A stretch of DNA of 64,000 nucleotides from Candidatus Gastranaerophilales bacterium (GTDB lineage Bacteria > Cyanobacteriota > Vampirovibrionia > Gastranaerophilales > Gastranaerophilaceae), in NCBI GenBank assembly GCA_947624325.1, contig CANQJT010000004.1, positions 1 to 64,000 of the forward strand, written 5' to 3'. Within the stretch, counting starts at the first letter, position 1. Each line of letters opens with the position of its first letter. Position numbers and translations under genes: made by a program. Below are positions 8,280 to 17,858 of the stretch, piece by piece. Under the pieces are notes generated by a model. It made no database searches and had not been told where the DNA came from. It saw nothing but the letters and a program-made list of their open reading frames with translations.

Positions 8280-8311
8280 AAAGCGGTCTTTTTACCTGAA
8301 AAGACCGCTTT
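8280..8311 (-). terminator. Attenuator terminator in the leader of the 422-residue membrane protein
   Basis: On the minus strand a 13-bp perfect stem (8299-8311 with 8280-8292, core AAAGCGGTCTTTT) is followed by TTTTTTGTTT, a classic intrinsic terminator placed before the gene's ribosome binding site. Loop plus 5' arm (8295-8305) are exactly complementary to 8353-8363, so an 11-bp antiterminator can form instead. On the plus strand no T run follows, so it acts in the minus direction. Confidence 0.75.
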
Positions 8312-8338
8312 GTATAAAAATCGGATATTAAAACCGCA

Positions 8339-8404
8339 TCACAGATTTAACAGTCTTTTCAGGCTGATATGGCAATGATGAAGTTTTAAATAATCGTTAA
8401 ACAT
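8339..8404 (-). CDS. Putative attenuator leader peptide, 21 residues
   Basis: ATG at 8402-8404 follows AAGGGA at good spacing and encodes MFNDYLKLHHCHISLKRLLN plus a final Leu, then TGA. Codons 9-12 are His-His-Cys-His. Codons 14-18 contain the strand CCTGAAAAGAC, which pairs with the downstream terminator arm. A ribosome stalled at the His/Cys codons would leave that strand free and allow readthrough; one that reaches the stop codon would cover it and let the terminator form. The arrangement is seen in the sequence; the regulation is inferred. Confidence 0.6.
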   Translation of the reverse strand: MFNDYLKLHHCHISLKRLLNL

Positions 8405-8620
8405 TTATTTCCCTTTTTATATTGTAAGTTTAACACTAATTATCAGGATTTACAAGTGTCACTCAGATTATATAACGTTCAGAAAATAATTTTTTGATAT
8501 GTTTTATAAGAATTTTATGATTAACAAAATTTAATATTTTAAAAAAAATTCTAAAGTTTTTTATATTTGTGCCGATAAGCGAATTTGTGTAGTAAAAATT
8601 TAATATATGGGGTAAAGATT
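8405..8620. other. Divergent intergenic region
   Basis: This very AT-rich spacer lies between the leader peptide and the EF-hand gene and must hold promoters for both directions. A TATAAT on the minus strand (8468-8473) is a possible -10 for the leader, but no convincing -35 was found. No gene or repeat was recognised. Confidence 0.4.
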
Positions 8621-10522
8621 ATGTCAAATTATTTTAGCGATTTTAAAGACTATTTGCAAAAACATGTCCAAGAAAATGGAGGATATAATAAAAATATAGA
8701 TAATGCCGCAGGTAAAGATATAGAAGATTTTCAGTTATTTGAACTGGTCGACGGTAAATATGTAGAAACCGCCGAATATAAAGAAATGTTAGAAAACGGC
8801 AACGGTTCTATTACAAAAGATGATTTTACCAGCATTTTTGAGGAAAGCGGTGTTTCAAAAGAAGAAGCTGAAGCTATATATGATTTTATCGCAGGGCAAG
8901 ATGGCGATGATGTAATGTCAAAAGAAGAATTTGAAACTTTGGCAAGTTTAGGAAGCCACTTAGTATCTGATGGTGAATATGTTGATAAAGACAGAAACGG
9001 AGTTACTTTTAACGAACACGATATTACAACTTTATATGCAATGTTAAAGAAAGCAGAAAATGGAGAAGAAACTACAGGGAATTATACTACGAAGAAAAAA
9101 GATGACGAAGTAGAACTTGAATTAGATTATGATGATGCTTTTGCAATTAACACTGCAGGAATGAAAAAAGGTGATAAATCTAAAGAAATAAAAGATTTAA
9201 CATTATTTGAACTGCAAGAAGACGGTTCATATGAATTATCTGAAGAACTTCAAGACATGCTTGATAAAGATGGCAATATAGATAGAGATAAATTTATTGA
9301 ATACTTACATCTTGAAAATAGAGATGACGCATTAACCGAAGAACAAATAGGACAAATTTATGATGCCGTAGCAGGTAAAGACGGTGTAATGTCTTTAGAC
9401 GAACTTGAAGCACTTGCTAAATTGGGTGAAAAAATGTACCCGACAAAGGATAAAGATGATAAAGGTGTCAAGCTTGATGAATATGACTTGCTTGCATTAT
9501 ATAAAATGATAGATGATGCAAGACCTGCTCAACCTCAAGGTCCTATAGTTCCTCCGGCAGGAGATTCTGAAGGGGATGAAGCACCAACTATTCCTCCTGT
9601 GGATATAGGCGGCGAAGATGAAGGTGAAAAAGAAATGTATGCACCACCTCCTCCTGAAATATCAGATGAGCCTGAGCCGACAACAGTTCATCCGGATTAT
9701 CCGGATATCCCAGATCTTCCTATGTATGCACCTCCACCTCCCGGAATATCAGAGGAGCCTGAGACATCAGATGAACCCGGAATTACTGATGACCCTGAAA
9801 TATCGGAAGACCCTGAGACATCAGATGACCCGAGTGTTACAAGTGATCCTGAAACATCAGATGACCCCGGTGTTACAAGTGACCCTGAGACATCAGATGA
9901 CCCGAGTGTTACAAGTGACCCTGAGACATCAGATGACCCGAGTGTTACAAGTGATCCTGAAACATCAGATGACCCGAGTGTTACAAGTGACCCTGAAACA
10001 TCAGATGACCCCGGTGTTACAAGTGACCCTGAGACATCAGATGACCCGGGTGTTACAAGTGATCCTGAAACATCAGATGACCCCGGTGTTACAAGCGATC
10101 CTGAAACATCAGATGACCCCGGTGTTACAAGTGACCCTGAAACATCAGATGACCCCGGTGTTACAAGCGACCCTGAGACATCAGATGACCCCGGTGTTAC
10201 AAGTGACCCTGAAACATCAACAGACCCGGGCGACGACCCAATACCGTCCTACGATAATCCCGGCGGTGAAGATATACCTCCTGCACCACCCGGTGGTGGT
10301 GATGAACCGGGTCCGAACATATCAGACGACAGCGGTGCCGATGACTCAGATGTATCCGGCGGTGATGATAGCGGTGGTTCCGGCATACCCGGTGACAGCG
10401 GTGCAGATGAACCCGGTGTATCAGGTGATAATGAACCTGACACGGATGTATCAAGCGGCGACCAACAATGCCCTGACCCAACAACAGAACCAACTCACCC
10501 TGAAGATGAACCGGATTTATAA
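8621..10522 (+). CDS. EF-hand-like protein with a long Pro/Asp/Ser repeat tail
   Basis: The 633-residue protein has no clear signal peptide. The first 310 residues hold two similar halves, each with EF-hand-like loops (DKDRNGVTFNEHD, DKDGNIDRDKF, GKDGVMSLDELE, DKDDKGVKLDEYD), suggesting calcium binding. The rest is low complexity: PPPPEISDEPEP segments, then about eleven 12-residue units of SDPETSDDPGVT type, then Gly/Asp-rich sequence. ATG 8621 follows GGGG and is preferred over the in-frame TTG at 8585. An intrinsic terminator follows. It may be a structural or surface protein; location uncertain. Confidence 0.65.
   Translation: MSNYFSDFKDYLQKHVQENGGYNKNIDNAAGKDIEDFQLFELVDGKYVETAEYKEMLENGNGSITKDDFTSIFEESGVSKEEAEAIYDFIAGQDGDDVMSKEEFETLASLGSHLVSDGEYVDKDRNGVTFNEHDITTLYAMLKKAENGEETTGNYTTKKKDDEVELELDYDDAFAINTAGMKKGDKSKEIKDLTLFELQEDGSYELSEELQDMLDKDGNIDRDKFIEYLHLENRDDALTEEQIGQIYDAVAGKDGVMSLDELEALAKLGEKMYPTKDKDDKGVKLDEYDLLALYKMIDDARPAQPQGPIVPPAGDSEGDEAPTIPPVDIGGEDEGEKEMYAPPPPEISDEPEPTTVHPDYPDIPDLPMYAPPPPGISEEPETSDEPGITDDPEISEDPETSDDPSVTSDPETSDDPGVTSDPETSDDPSVTSDPETSDDPSVTSDPETSDDPSVTSDPETSDDPGVTSDPETSDDPGVTSDPETSDDPGVTSDPETSDDPGVTSDPETSDDPGVTSDPETSDDPGVTSDPETSTDPGDDPIPSYDNPGGEDIPPAPPGGGDEPGPNISDDSGADDSDVSGGDDSGGSGIPGDSGADEPGVSGDNEPDTDVSSGDQQCPDPTTEPTHPEDEPDL
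9806..10201 (+). repeat. 36-bp minisatellite inside the EF-hand gene
   Basis: About eleven tandem 36-bp units encode DPETSDDP(G/S)VTS. Units differ mainly by Ser versus Gly codons and silent changes (gat/gac, gag/gaa), so the copies have homogenised recently. The unit length is a multiple of three, so copy-number change would lengthen or shorten the tail without breaking the frame. Confidence 0.9.
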
Positions 10523-10540
10523 AAATATAACCAATATTAA

Positions 10541-10571
10541 AGGAAGACCGAATAATCGGTCTTCCTTTTTT
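10541..10571 (+). terminator. Intrinsic terminator of the EF-hand gene
   Basis: AGGAAGACCG (10541-10550) pairs with CGGTCTTCCT (10557-10566) around a six-base loop, followed by a T run. It lies 18 bp after the stop codon. Confidence 0.9.
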
Positions 10572-10684
10572 AATCTAGTGTCGCAACCTTCCGCTTACTC
10601 ATCGCAACCGTAAAGTTGCTCACCTTTTATAAATGCCACTCAAAAATTTCGCTCATGTTCCTTATTGCGAAATTTTCTCGGACA
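10569..10684 (+). repeat. Dispersed 116-bp repeat, copy A
   Basis: Nearly identical to 50972-51087 over 116 bp (four visible substitutions). It contains the hairpin AAAATTTCGC (10643-10652)/GCGAAATTTT (10667-10676) and a small GCAAC/GTTGC stem. It sits between the EF-hand terminator and metY. No gene was recognised in it; it is a candidate small mobile or structured repeat. Confidence 0.85.
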
Positions 10685-10753
10685 TTTTATAACTTTTTCA
10701 ATATGCCGCTCGCAAATTTTATTATGTAGTATAATAGAAAAAAGGGGGATTTT

Positions 10754-12019
10754 ATGAGATTTGAAACAATTGCAGCCCAAGGCTTTACGGATTTAAAAAA
10801 ACAAAATCATGCAATATCAATGCCGATATATGCAACAACTGCTTACAGTTTTGACAGTGTTGAACATGCGGTAAATTTATTTGACTTAAAGGTAGAAGGG
10901 GATATTTACTCAAGACTCACAAATCCTTCGTGCGAAATGATAGAAAAAAGAATTGCATTTCTTGAAGGCGGAGTAGGTGCATTATGCGTATCTTCAGGTC
11001 AGTCTGCCATTTTAATTGCAATACTTAATATCGCTGAATGCGGAGATGAAGTTGTTACTTCATCAAAAATATACGGCGGAACTTACAATTTATTTGCCAA
11101 AACATTTAAACAAATGGGGATAAATGTTAAATTTATAGATTCCGATAACTTAGAAGATTATGAAAAAGCAATTACGGATAAAACTAAATGTATTTATGCG
11201 GAATCCATAGGCAACCCGAGTATAAAAGTTGCCGATATAGAAAATCTTGCAAAATTAGCACATAAATACGGTATTCCGTTAATTATAGACAATACCGTAG
11301 CAACCCCGTATTTGTTAAAACCTTTTGATTTCGGAGCAGATATCGTTGTTCATTCAACAACAAAATATTTGTCGGGACATGGTAATGCAATGGGCGGAGC
11401 TGTTGTTGATTCAGGCAGATTTAATTGGAAGCAAAATGATAAATTTAAAATGCTTACGACACCCGATGAAAGCTACCACGGAATAATATATACCGATGCA
11501 TTTAAAGAGGCAGCCTTTATTGCAAAATCAAGAACACATTTAATCAGGGATTTAGGCTGCTGTATGAGTCCTTTTAATGCATATCTTACAATGATAGGAC
11601 TTGAAACATTACATGTCAGAATGGACAGGCACTGCGAAAATGCTTTAAAATTGGCAAAACACTTGGAAAATCATCCGCATATAAATTATGTAAAATATCC
11701 TGCACTTGAAAGCAGCAGTGACTACAATCTAACTAAAAAATACCTTCCGAAAGGTGTTTCTTCTCTGCTGGGCTTTGGAGTAGACGGCGACGGAACAAAA
11801 TTTATTGAAGCTTTAAAATTATTTATCCACGCAACAAATCTTGGTGATGTCCGCTCAATCATTACATATCCTGCTGGCACAACCCACAGACAGCTTTCTG
11901 ATGAACAAAAAATTAAAGCAGGCATAACAAATGACTATATGAGAGCCTCAATCGGACTTGAAAATATTGATGATATTATTGAAGATATAGACAATGCAAT
12001 AAAAGTATCAAGAAAATGA
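10754..12019 (+). CDS. metY: O-acetylhomoserine sulfhydrylase
   Basis: The 421-residue PLP enzyme is of the Cys/Met metabolism family. SSGQSAI, the NPS motif ESIGNPS, DNTVATPY and the lysine in HSTTKYLSGHG, which forms the Schiff base, are all present, and the length is normal for MetY. It makes homocysteine from O-acetylhomoserine and sulfide. It is the first gene of metY-metX-metW; its stop overlaps the metX start by 4 bp. GGGGGA precedes the ATG, and a TATAAT at 10730-10735 may be the -10 box. The leader is too short for a SAM riboswitch. Confidence 0.92.
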   Translation: MRFETIAAQGFTDLKKQNHAISMPIYATTAYSFDSVEHAVNLFDLKVEGDIYSRLTNPSCEMIEKRIAFLEGGVGALCVSSGQSAILIAILNIAECGDEVVTSSKIYGGTYNLFAKTFKQMGINVKFIDSDNLEDYEKAITDKTKCIYAESIGNPSIKVADIENLAKLAHKYGIPLIIDNTVATPYLLKPFDFGADIVVHSTTKYLSGHGNAMGGAVVDSGRFNWKQNDKFKMLTTPDESYHGIIYTDAFKEAAFIAKSRTHLIRDLGCCMSPFNAYLTMIGLETLHVRMDRHCENALKLAKHLENHPHINYVKYPALESSSDYNLTKKYLPKGVSSLLGFGVDGDGTKFIEALKLFIHATNLGDVRSIITYPAGTTHRQLSDEQKIKAGITNDYMRASIGLENIDDIIEDIDNAIKVSRK

Positions 12020-13149
12020 GTAATATAGGCATAGTTAAAACACAATATTATACTTTTGAAGATAAAATTAAACTTGAAAGCGGAATTGAATTTTCACCTG
12101 TTACGGTTGCATATGAAACATATGGTAAACTTAACGAAACAGGTGATAATGCAATTCTTGTAATTCATGCTTTAACGGGTGATGCACATGCAGCAGGTTA
12201 TCATAATGAGAACGATAAAAAACCCGGTTGGTGGGATGAATTAATAGGACCTGATAAAGCTTTTGATACAAATAAATATTTTATTGTATGTACAAATATT
12301 TTTGGCGGATGCAGCGGAACAACGGGTCCTTCCAGTATTAATCCGGAAACAGGCAAACCATACGGAATTACCTTCCCCGTATTTACAATCGAAGATACAA
12401 TTAAAATTCAAAAAAAAGTTTTGGATTACCTTGGAATAAACAGCTTATACTCTGTTGCAGGAGGTTCCATGGGCGGAATGCAGGCAATGCAGTTTGCAAT
12501 AACATTCCCTGATTACGTAAAATCCGCAATACTCATCGCAACAACTTCAAGACTATCACCGCAGGCTATTGCATTTAATGCTGTCGGAAGAAACTCTATT
12601 ATTTCAGACCCTGCTTGGAATAACGGCGATTATTATGATAAAGAGCAAAAACCCGACAGAGGGCTTTCTAATGCAAGAATGATAGGACATATTACATACC
12701 TTTGCGAAGAAGCAATGTATAATAAATTCGGTCGAAGGCTTCAAGATAAAGACCGTTATGACTTTAATTTTGATATTGATTTTCAGGTAGAAAGCTACCT
12801 TCAGCATCAGGGTCAGATTTTCGTCGACCGTTTTGATGCCAACAGTTATCTTTATATTACAAAAGCCGTTGATTATTTTGATTTGGAAAATAAATACGGC
12901 TCGCTCCAAAATGCATTTAACAATACAAAAGCTAAATTTCTTGTAATTTCTTTTGATTCCGATTGGCTTTTCCCTTCTTCTCAGGCAAAAGAAATAGTTA
13001 ATACCCTTATGACTCTTGATAAAGATGTTTCCTACTGCGAAATTAAATCACCATGCGGTCATGATGCGTTTTTACTTGAGTATGACCTGCAGTCTAAAAT
13101 AATATCAAGCTTTTTAAATACCCATATTCAAGGAGAAATTGATGAATAG
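12016..13149 (+). CDS. metX: Homoserine O-acetyltransferase
   Basis: The 377-residue alpha/beta hydrolase has the MetX signature GGSMGGMQAM (nucleophile Ser), the Asp in SDWLFPSSQ and the His in CGHDAFLLE. It acetylates homoserine from acetyl-CoA, feeding MetY. It overlaps metY by 4 bp and metW by 8 bp, which points to translational coupling. Confidence 0.93.
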   Translation: MSNIGIVKTQYYTFEDKIKLESGIEFSPVTVAYETYGKLNETGDNAILVIHALTGDAHAAGYHNENDKKPGWWDELIGPDKAFDTNKYFIVCTNIFGGCSGTTGPSSINPETGKPYGITFPVFTIEDTIKIQKKVLDYLGINSLYSVAGGSMGGMQAMQFAITFPDYVKSAILIATTSRLSPQAIAFNAVGRNSIISDPAWNNGDYYDKEQKPDRGLSNARMIGHITYLCEEAMYNKFGRRLQDKDRYDFNFDIDFQVESYLQHQGQIFVDRFDANSYLYITKAVDYFDLENKYGSLQNAFNNTKAKFLVISFDSDWLFPSSQAKEIVNTLMTLDKDVSYCEIKSPCGHDAFLLEYDLQSKIISSFLNTHIQGEIDE

Positions 13150-13771
13150 CCACTATTTAAAATCAAAAGGATTACACGTTAATTATTCACTAATTTCCGA
13201 AATGATTGATGAAAACGCAAAAGTTTTAGACCTCGGATGCGGAAACGGCTATCTTTTAAAATTACTAAAAGATACTAAAAATATAAAAGGCAACGGCATT
13301 GAAATCTCTCAAAAGGAGGTTATTTCCTGTCTTGAAAAAGGGTTATCTGTTATTCAAGGGGATATTGATGAAGGTTTAAAACAATTTAGCAATAAATCTT
13401 ATGACTATGTAATATTAAATCAAACACTGCAATCGGCAGTAAATCCTGATTATGTGCTTGAGGAAATGCTCAGAGTCGGAAAAAAGTGTATAGTAAGCTT
13501 TCCGAATTTTGCATACTGGAGAATAAGATTTAGTTTCTTTTTTACGGGAAATATGCCAAAATCCAAAGTGCTTCCTTTTGAATGGTACAATACTCCAAAT
13601 ATCCATTTGTTAACAATAAAAGACTTTTTTGAATTCGCAGATAAACATAATATTAAAATTTTACAAGGCATATATACAACAAAAGCAAATATAAGAAAAG
13701 GAATTCAATATAATATGTTTTCAAATCTGCTTGCGGAAGAAGCTGTATTTATAATTTCAAAAGACAATTAA
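13142..13771 (+). CDS. metW: MetW, methyltransferase-fold protein of methionine synthesis
   Basis: The 209-residue protein has a class I SAM-binding motif, [12 protein letters not shown], and the MetW hallmarks LNQTLQ, FPNFAYW and [13 protein letters not shown]. MetW works with MetX in many bacteria. ATG 13142 follows AAGGAGAAATTG inside the end of metX. It converges on the FAD oxidoreductase gene with a 4-bp overlap. Confidence 0.92.
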   Translation: MNSHYLKSKGLHVNYSLISEMIDENAKVLDLGCGNGYLLKLLKDTKNIKGNGIEISQKEVISCLEKGLSVIQGDIDEGLKQFSNKSYDYVILNQTLQSAVNPDYVLEEMLRVGKKCIVSFPNFAYWRIRFSFFFTGNMPKSKVLPFEWYNTPNIHLLTIKDFFEFADKHNIKILQGIYTTKANIRKGIQYNMFSNLLAEEAVFIISKDN

Positions 13772-15339
13772 GCCTTTTCGTGGTAAGCATTTTCCGTATT
13801 AACATTCCAAATTTCTTCTTTATCCGAACCGTTAATAAAAGTTTTCGCCGCATAAATACCTGACAAAATGGAATGATCCATATTATTATATCGGTGCTGG
13901 CCGTTTCTGCCTATACAATATAAATTATCAATTGAGTTTAAATATTTTTTTACGATATCAAAATTTTTATAAGTTCCGAAATAAGCAGGATATGCTTTTT
14001 TTACTTTTATTAAAACAGAATCAAGAATATCTGCTTTATTAATCAAACCTATTTTAATAAGTTCCTCGGATGCCATATTTATAAAGTTCTTTTCATCCGT
14101 ATTCCATAATTCATCATTTTCACTGCAGAAATATTCAAGCCCGAGCCATACAGTATTTTCAAAATCCTTTACCATATATGGCGACCAATTATTAAATATC
14201 TGAAGTCTTCCTATTTTGACATTTTTTTCCTGAATATAAATCCAGCAATCGGGAATAATACCTGCATAGGTTTTATATTTTGACCTATTTTTTACGGCAA
14301 GCTTATTAACCAATAGTCCTACGGTGATAAAATCACGATACGGAAGATTTATAGCCGTTTCCCTGATTGATTGTTCCACCTCTTTATTAAATGCAAGGAT
14401 TAAATCTTTAACTGGCATTGATGAAAATAAAGCATCACATTCATAATTATGTTCATTATTTTCACTATCAACCGTTTTTACGGAAGATATTATATTTTCC
14501 GTAAATTCAATACCGATAACTTTATTATTTAAAATAATTGTTCCGCCCATTTGTATTATTTTATCAGCCATAGCTTCATAAAATTGTCCGGGACCTCGTT
14601 TAGGGTAGATAAATTCCTCAATTAAAGAAGTTTCCTCTTTTTCTTTTTTTATTAAAAATTTAAAAAGACTGTGTTTTATAACGGAAATTATTGACAGCCC
14701 TTTAACCCTTTGACTTCCCCAGTCAGGAGCTATTTGAGCAGGGTGCACTCCCCATACCTTTTGAGTGTAATCTCTAAAAAACATTTCATATAATTTACTG
14801 CCAAACCTGTTTATATAAAAATCTTCCAGTGATTTTTCTTTTCTTTTAAAAATACAAGAATGAAAATAACTTAAACAAACTTTTAAAACATTCAATAATC
14901 CCATATTTATAAATGTTTGAGGTTTAATACTTATAGGGTAATCAAAAAATTTTTTTTGAAAATAAATTCTGGATATTCTTCGCCGTTTAAGAAAAATTTT
15001 TTCATCTTTTTCAGGATTAGCATATACATGAGTTTCTTTATATTTGTTATCGGCATTACCTGTTAAAATTTCATCTTTAGAAGGTGCATCTTGTATAGGG
15101 AAAATTTCTTGCCAAAGCTTCATTACATCAGCATTTTTTGTAAAAAATCTGTGACCGCCGAAATCAATTCTGTTGCCTTTGTAATCAACAGTAGCCGATA
15201 TTCCGCCGATATGTTGACTTTCTTCAATAATAATTGGTTTAATATCCGTATTTTGCAATATATAATAAGCACAGCTTAAACCAGAAGGCCCTGCCCCGAT
15301 TATAATGATTTTTTTATTATTATTTTGTTTTTCTGCCAT
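13768..15339 (-). CDS. FAD-dependent oxidoreductase, UDP-galactopyranose mutase/amine oxidase-like
   Basis: The 523-residue protein has an N-terminal dinucleotide-binding motif [16 protein letters not shown], then [11 protein letters not shown] and FGGHRFFT, typical of the protoporphyrinogen oxidase/UDP-galactopyranose mutase-like group. The C-terminus has the second FAD-contact stretch ([18 protein letters not shown]). These enzymes often act in surface sugar or carotenoid-like chemistry; the substrate here is not evident. The PHP gene ends the other side of a 5-bp gap and probably lies upstream in the same transcript. Confidence 0.75.
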   Translation of the reverse strand: MAEKQNNNKKIIIIGAGPSGLSCAYYILQNTDIKPIIIEESQHIGGISATVDYKGNRIDFGGHRFFTKNADVMKLWQEIFPIQDAPSKDEILTGNADNKYKETHVYANPEKDEKIFLKRRRISRIYFQKKFFDYPISIKPQTFINMGLLNVLKVCLSYFHSCIFKRKEKSLEDFYINRFGSKLYEMFFRDYTQKVWGVHPAQIAPDWGSQRVKGLSIISVIKHSLFKFLIKKEKEETSLIEEFIYPKRGPGQFYEAMADKIIQMGGTIILNNKVIGIEFTENIISSVKTVDSENNEHNYECDALFSSMPVKDLILAFNKEVEQSIRETAINLPYRDFITVGLLVNKLAVKNRSKYKTYAGIIPDCWIYIQEKNVKIGRLQIFNNWSPYMVKDFENTVWLGLEYFCSENDELWNTDEKNFINMASEELIKIGLINKADILDSVLIKVKKAYPAYFGTYKNFDIVKKYLNSIDNLYCIGRNGQHRYNNMDHSILSGIYAAKTFINGSDKEEIWNVNTENAYHEKA

Positions 15340-15344
15340 TTTTA

Positions 15345-16343
15345 TTAATGATGAAATATTGTAGTTCCGTGAGTATCTGTACTTCCTGTTTTCATTAAAC
15401 CGATTTCATCAGCATATGAGTTTATATAATTATAATACTTTTGAAATTCTTTATCATTTTGAACATCATAAAAATCAGGATATGATTGATAATATCCTTC
15501 AATAAATAAAGGTTTTTCTGATTTTCCTGCTTGTTTATATCTGTCCAGCATTTCTTTTACATATTCATATCTTATATCACCCATTTCATAAGAATATCTC
15601 GCAGGATGAGCTACCCCTACAATTCCGTATTCTTTCATCATTTTTATAACACCGTCAAAATCTTTGGACATATAATTCCATTTATCATTTAAGTCATTTT
15701 TATGGAATTCTTTTGCAAGAAATTCGTTATAAGGATTAATACACCAAGTTAAAACGTGTATTCCGACATTTTTTCTACCCGAGTTATCACCTTTATACTC
15801 CGTAAAAATTTCAATACCCGGGATAATTCTTAATTTCCCGTATTTTCCCGGATTTTCTTGTAAAACTCTTATAATATCCTGAGAACCTAAAACAGTATTA
15901 TGATCCGTGACAGCTATATACATATATTTATTTTCAGGCAGAGTTTTTGCATAATCTAATGCGGTATTTAAAAGTTCTTCAACGGTTAAAGAACCATCGG
16001 AATTTGTTGTATGAATATGAAAATTAGCCCTAAATTTTCCGTTTTTTCTGTTTTCTTCAGACGGTGTATAAATATCAGGGTTATTATTATTTGCTTTAAT
16101 AAACTTAGCAAGTTCATCAGGGCCGACTATTGGACTTAAATTTTCAAGGGTATAACTGTCATTTCCGCAGTCTTTTAAAATTTGTTTTTTATATTCAATA
16201 TCTTTTGATGTCGTCTTAAAATGTGATATTGCAGGTTTTTTTGCAGCACTTTGCTCACTGCCATATACATCCTGAACGGAAAACCATCCAAAAAATATTA
16301 TTATAACTAACAATAAAACTATATTTAATTTCTTTTTAAGCAT
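15345..16343 (-). CDS. Secreted PHP-domain phosphoesterase
   Basis: The 332-residue protein has a signal peptide at residues 3-27. The PHP metal-site motifs are visible: [37 protein letters not shown] and STDTHG. Secreted or lipoprotein PHP proteins hydrolyse phosphate esters of unknown identity. ATG 16343 is preferred over ATG 16349 because GGGAGAA lies too close to the latter. It ends 5 bp before the FAD oxidoreductase start. Confidence 0.78.
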   Translation of the reverse strand: MLKKKLNIVLLLVIIIFFGWFSVQDVYGSEQSAAKKPAISHFKTTSKDIEYKKQILKDCGNDSYTLENLSPIVGPDELAKFIKANNNNPDIYTPSEENRKNGKFRANFHIHTTNSDGSLTVEELLNTALDYAKTLPENKYMYIAVTDHNTVLGSQDIIRVLQENPGKYGKLRIIPGIEIFTEYKGDNSGRKNVGIHVLTWCINPYNEFLAKEFHKNDLNDKWNYMSKDFDGVIKMMKEYGIVGVAHPARYSYEMGDIRYEYVKEMLDRYKQAGKSEKPLFIEGYYQSYPDFYDVQNDKEFQKYYNYINSYADEIGLMKTGSTDTHGTTIFHH

Positions 16344-16391
16344 AAACATTTCTCCCTTAATAATGTTAACATATCACTATAAAGCAGGGCA

Positions 16392-17858
16392 ATGTTATTA
16401 AAATATGGTATAATTTTTTTGATGGTAACATTTTTAGTTGGAATTTTAATATTAATAATCGGGTATATTTTTTATTCAAGATATACTGAAAAGCAGTTTG
16501 GTATTGAAGATATAAAAACTCCTGCCGAAAAAATTAATGACGGAGTGGATTTTATTCCTTTAAGCAGAAATAAAAACATGCTTATACACCTATTGAATAT
16601 AGCAGGGCTTGGACCTATTTTAGGGGCAATTCAGGGGATATTATTCGGGCCTGTTGCATTTTTGTTAATCCCGATAGGATGCATATTAATGGGCGGAGTA
16701 CACGATTATTTCAGCGGTATGCTTTCCGTAAGAAATGACGGTGCGCAGATAACCGAACTCATAAAAAAATATCTGGGCAAAAGTTCATACGGATTTTTTA
16801 TAGTCGTGGTATCCGTTATGCTTTTACTTTTAGCCTCTGTATTTGTTTATACGGCAGGCGATTTAATGGCTGAAAGGTTTTTTAATCAAAGTGATTTTTC
16901 TCTTTCTAATCCGATAATTATAAGTATATATTCCGTTATAGCGATTTATTACATTTTAGCTACTTTATTTCCAATTGATAAGATAATAGGAAGATTTTAT
17001 CCTTTTTTCGGGCTTTTGCTGTTAACGGGAACAGGACTTGTTGTTATAGGATTTTTTACCCACGGAATAAATTTAGAAAACATTAATTTTACTCATTTGA
17101 ATAATCATCCTATGAAAGTCCATATATTACCCGTATTTTTTATGACGGTAAGCTGCGGATTGTTATCGGGATTTCATTCTACCCAATCAACAATTATTTC
17201 AAGAACATTAGCAAGCGAAAAAGAAGGCAGACAGGTTTTCTACGGAATGATGTGTATAGAATCATTAATTGCAATGGTTTGGGCGGCAGGAGCTATGCAT
17301 GTTTATTCTTTAAACCTTGTACCTCAAAATTTAATAGGTAGTGTTAATGTTATAAACAGTATAGCTGATGTATTTGTATTTCCTTTCCTTGCATTTGTTG
17401 TAACAATTGCTGTTGTAGTCCTGCCCGTAACCTCGGGTGATACGGCATTAAGAGGTTTAAGAATGATTTTAGGCGAAGCTTTTAGATTAAATCAAACTAA
17501 AATTAAAAATCGTTTATTAATAATTATTCCTATTGCTTTTATTATAATTTCGGTTATATTCTGGGCAAAATCCAATGCCGGCAGTTTTACGGTTGTTTGG
17601 AGATACTTTAACTTTGTAAATCAATTAATAGCCGTTCCTACATTTTTATATGCGACGGTTTACTTATATAAAAATAAGAAAAACTATTTTATGACCTTAA
17701 TTCCGGGGTTATTTTATATTTTCATTACAACATTTTTTATTTTAAATTCAAAAATCGGATTTAATATTGATTATAATATTTCAAAATATTCTGCCTTAAT
17801 TGTAGTCATAATAAGTATTTTTATAATGTTTAAATATAAATTAAAGAAAGAAAATTAA
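16392..17858 (+). CDS. cstA: Carbon starvation protein A family transporter
   Basis: The 488-residue polytopic membrane protein has CstA family motifs (LNIAGLGPILGAIQG, GGVHDYFSGMLSVRN, SGFHSTQSTIISRT, TSGDTALRG). The family takes up pyruvate or small peptides. It is shorter than the enterobacterial proteins of about 700 residues but collinear with the conserved core. It is divergent from the PHP gene across a 48-bp spacer and converges on the autotransporter gene with a 4-bp overlap. Confidence 0.88.
   Translation: MLLKYGIIFLMVTFLVGILILIIGYIFYSRYTEKQFGIEDIKTPAEKINDGVDFIPLSRNKNMLIHLLNIAGLGPILGAIQGILFGPVAFLLIPIGCILMGGVHDYFSGMLSVRNDGAQITELIKKYLGKSSYGFFIVVVSVMLLLLASVFVYTAGDLMAERFFNQSDFSLSNPIIISIYSVIAIYYILATLFPIDKIIGRFYPFFGLLLLTGTGLVVIGFFTHGINLENINFTHLNNHPMKVHILPVFFMTVSCGLLSGFHSTQSTIISRTLASEKEGRQVFYGMMCIESLIAMVWAAGAMHVYSLNLVPQNLIGSVNVINSIADVFVFPFLAFVVTIAVVVLPVTSGDTALRGLRMILGEAFRLNQTKIKNRLLIIIPIAFIIISVIFWAKSNAGSFTVVWRYFNFVNQLIAVPTFLYATVYLYKNKKNYFMTLIPGLFYIFITTFFILNSKIGFNIDYNISKYSALIVVIISIFIMFKYKLKKEN

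Noticed and set aside
9806-10201. CRISPR array
   Set aside because: The 36-bp units are directly adjacent with no spacers and encode a protein repeat.
9618-10613. 331-residue frame overlapping the EF-hand gene, and minus-strand frames at 10197-10493
   Set aside because: They are shadows of the 36-bp repeat read in other frames; composition is strongly biased and no start context supports them.
10742-10748. Five-G run before metY as a contingency tract
   Set aside because: It is too short to slip and serves as the ribosome binding site.
10685-10753. SAM riboswitch or T-box before metY
   Set aside because: The likely -10 box is only 18 bp before the ATG, leaving no room for such a leader, and no matching stems were seen.
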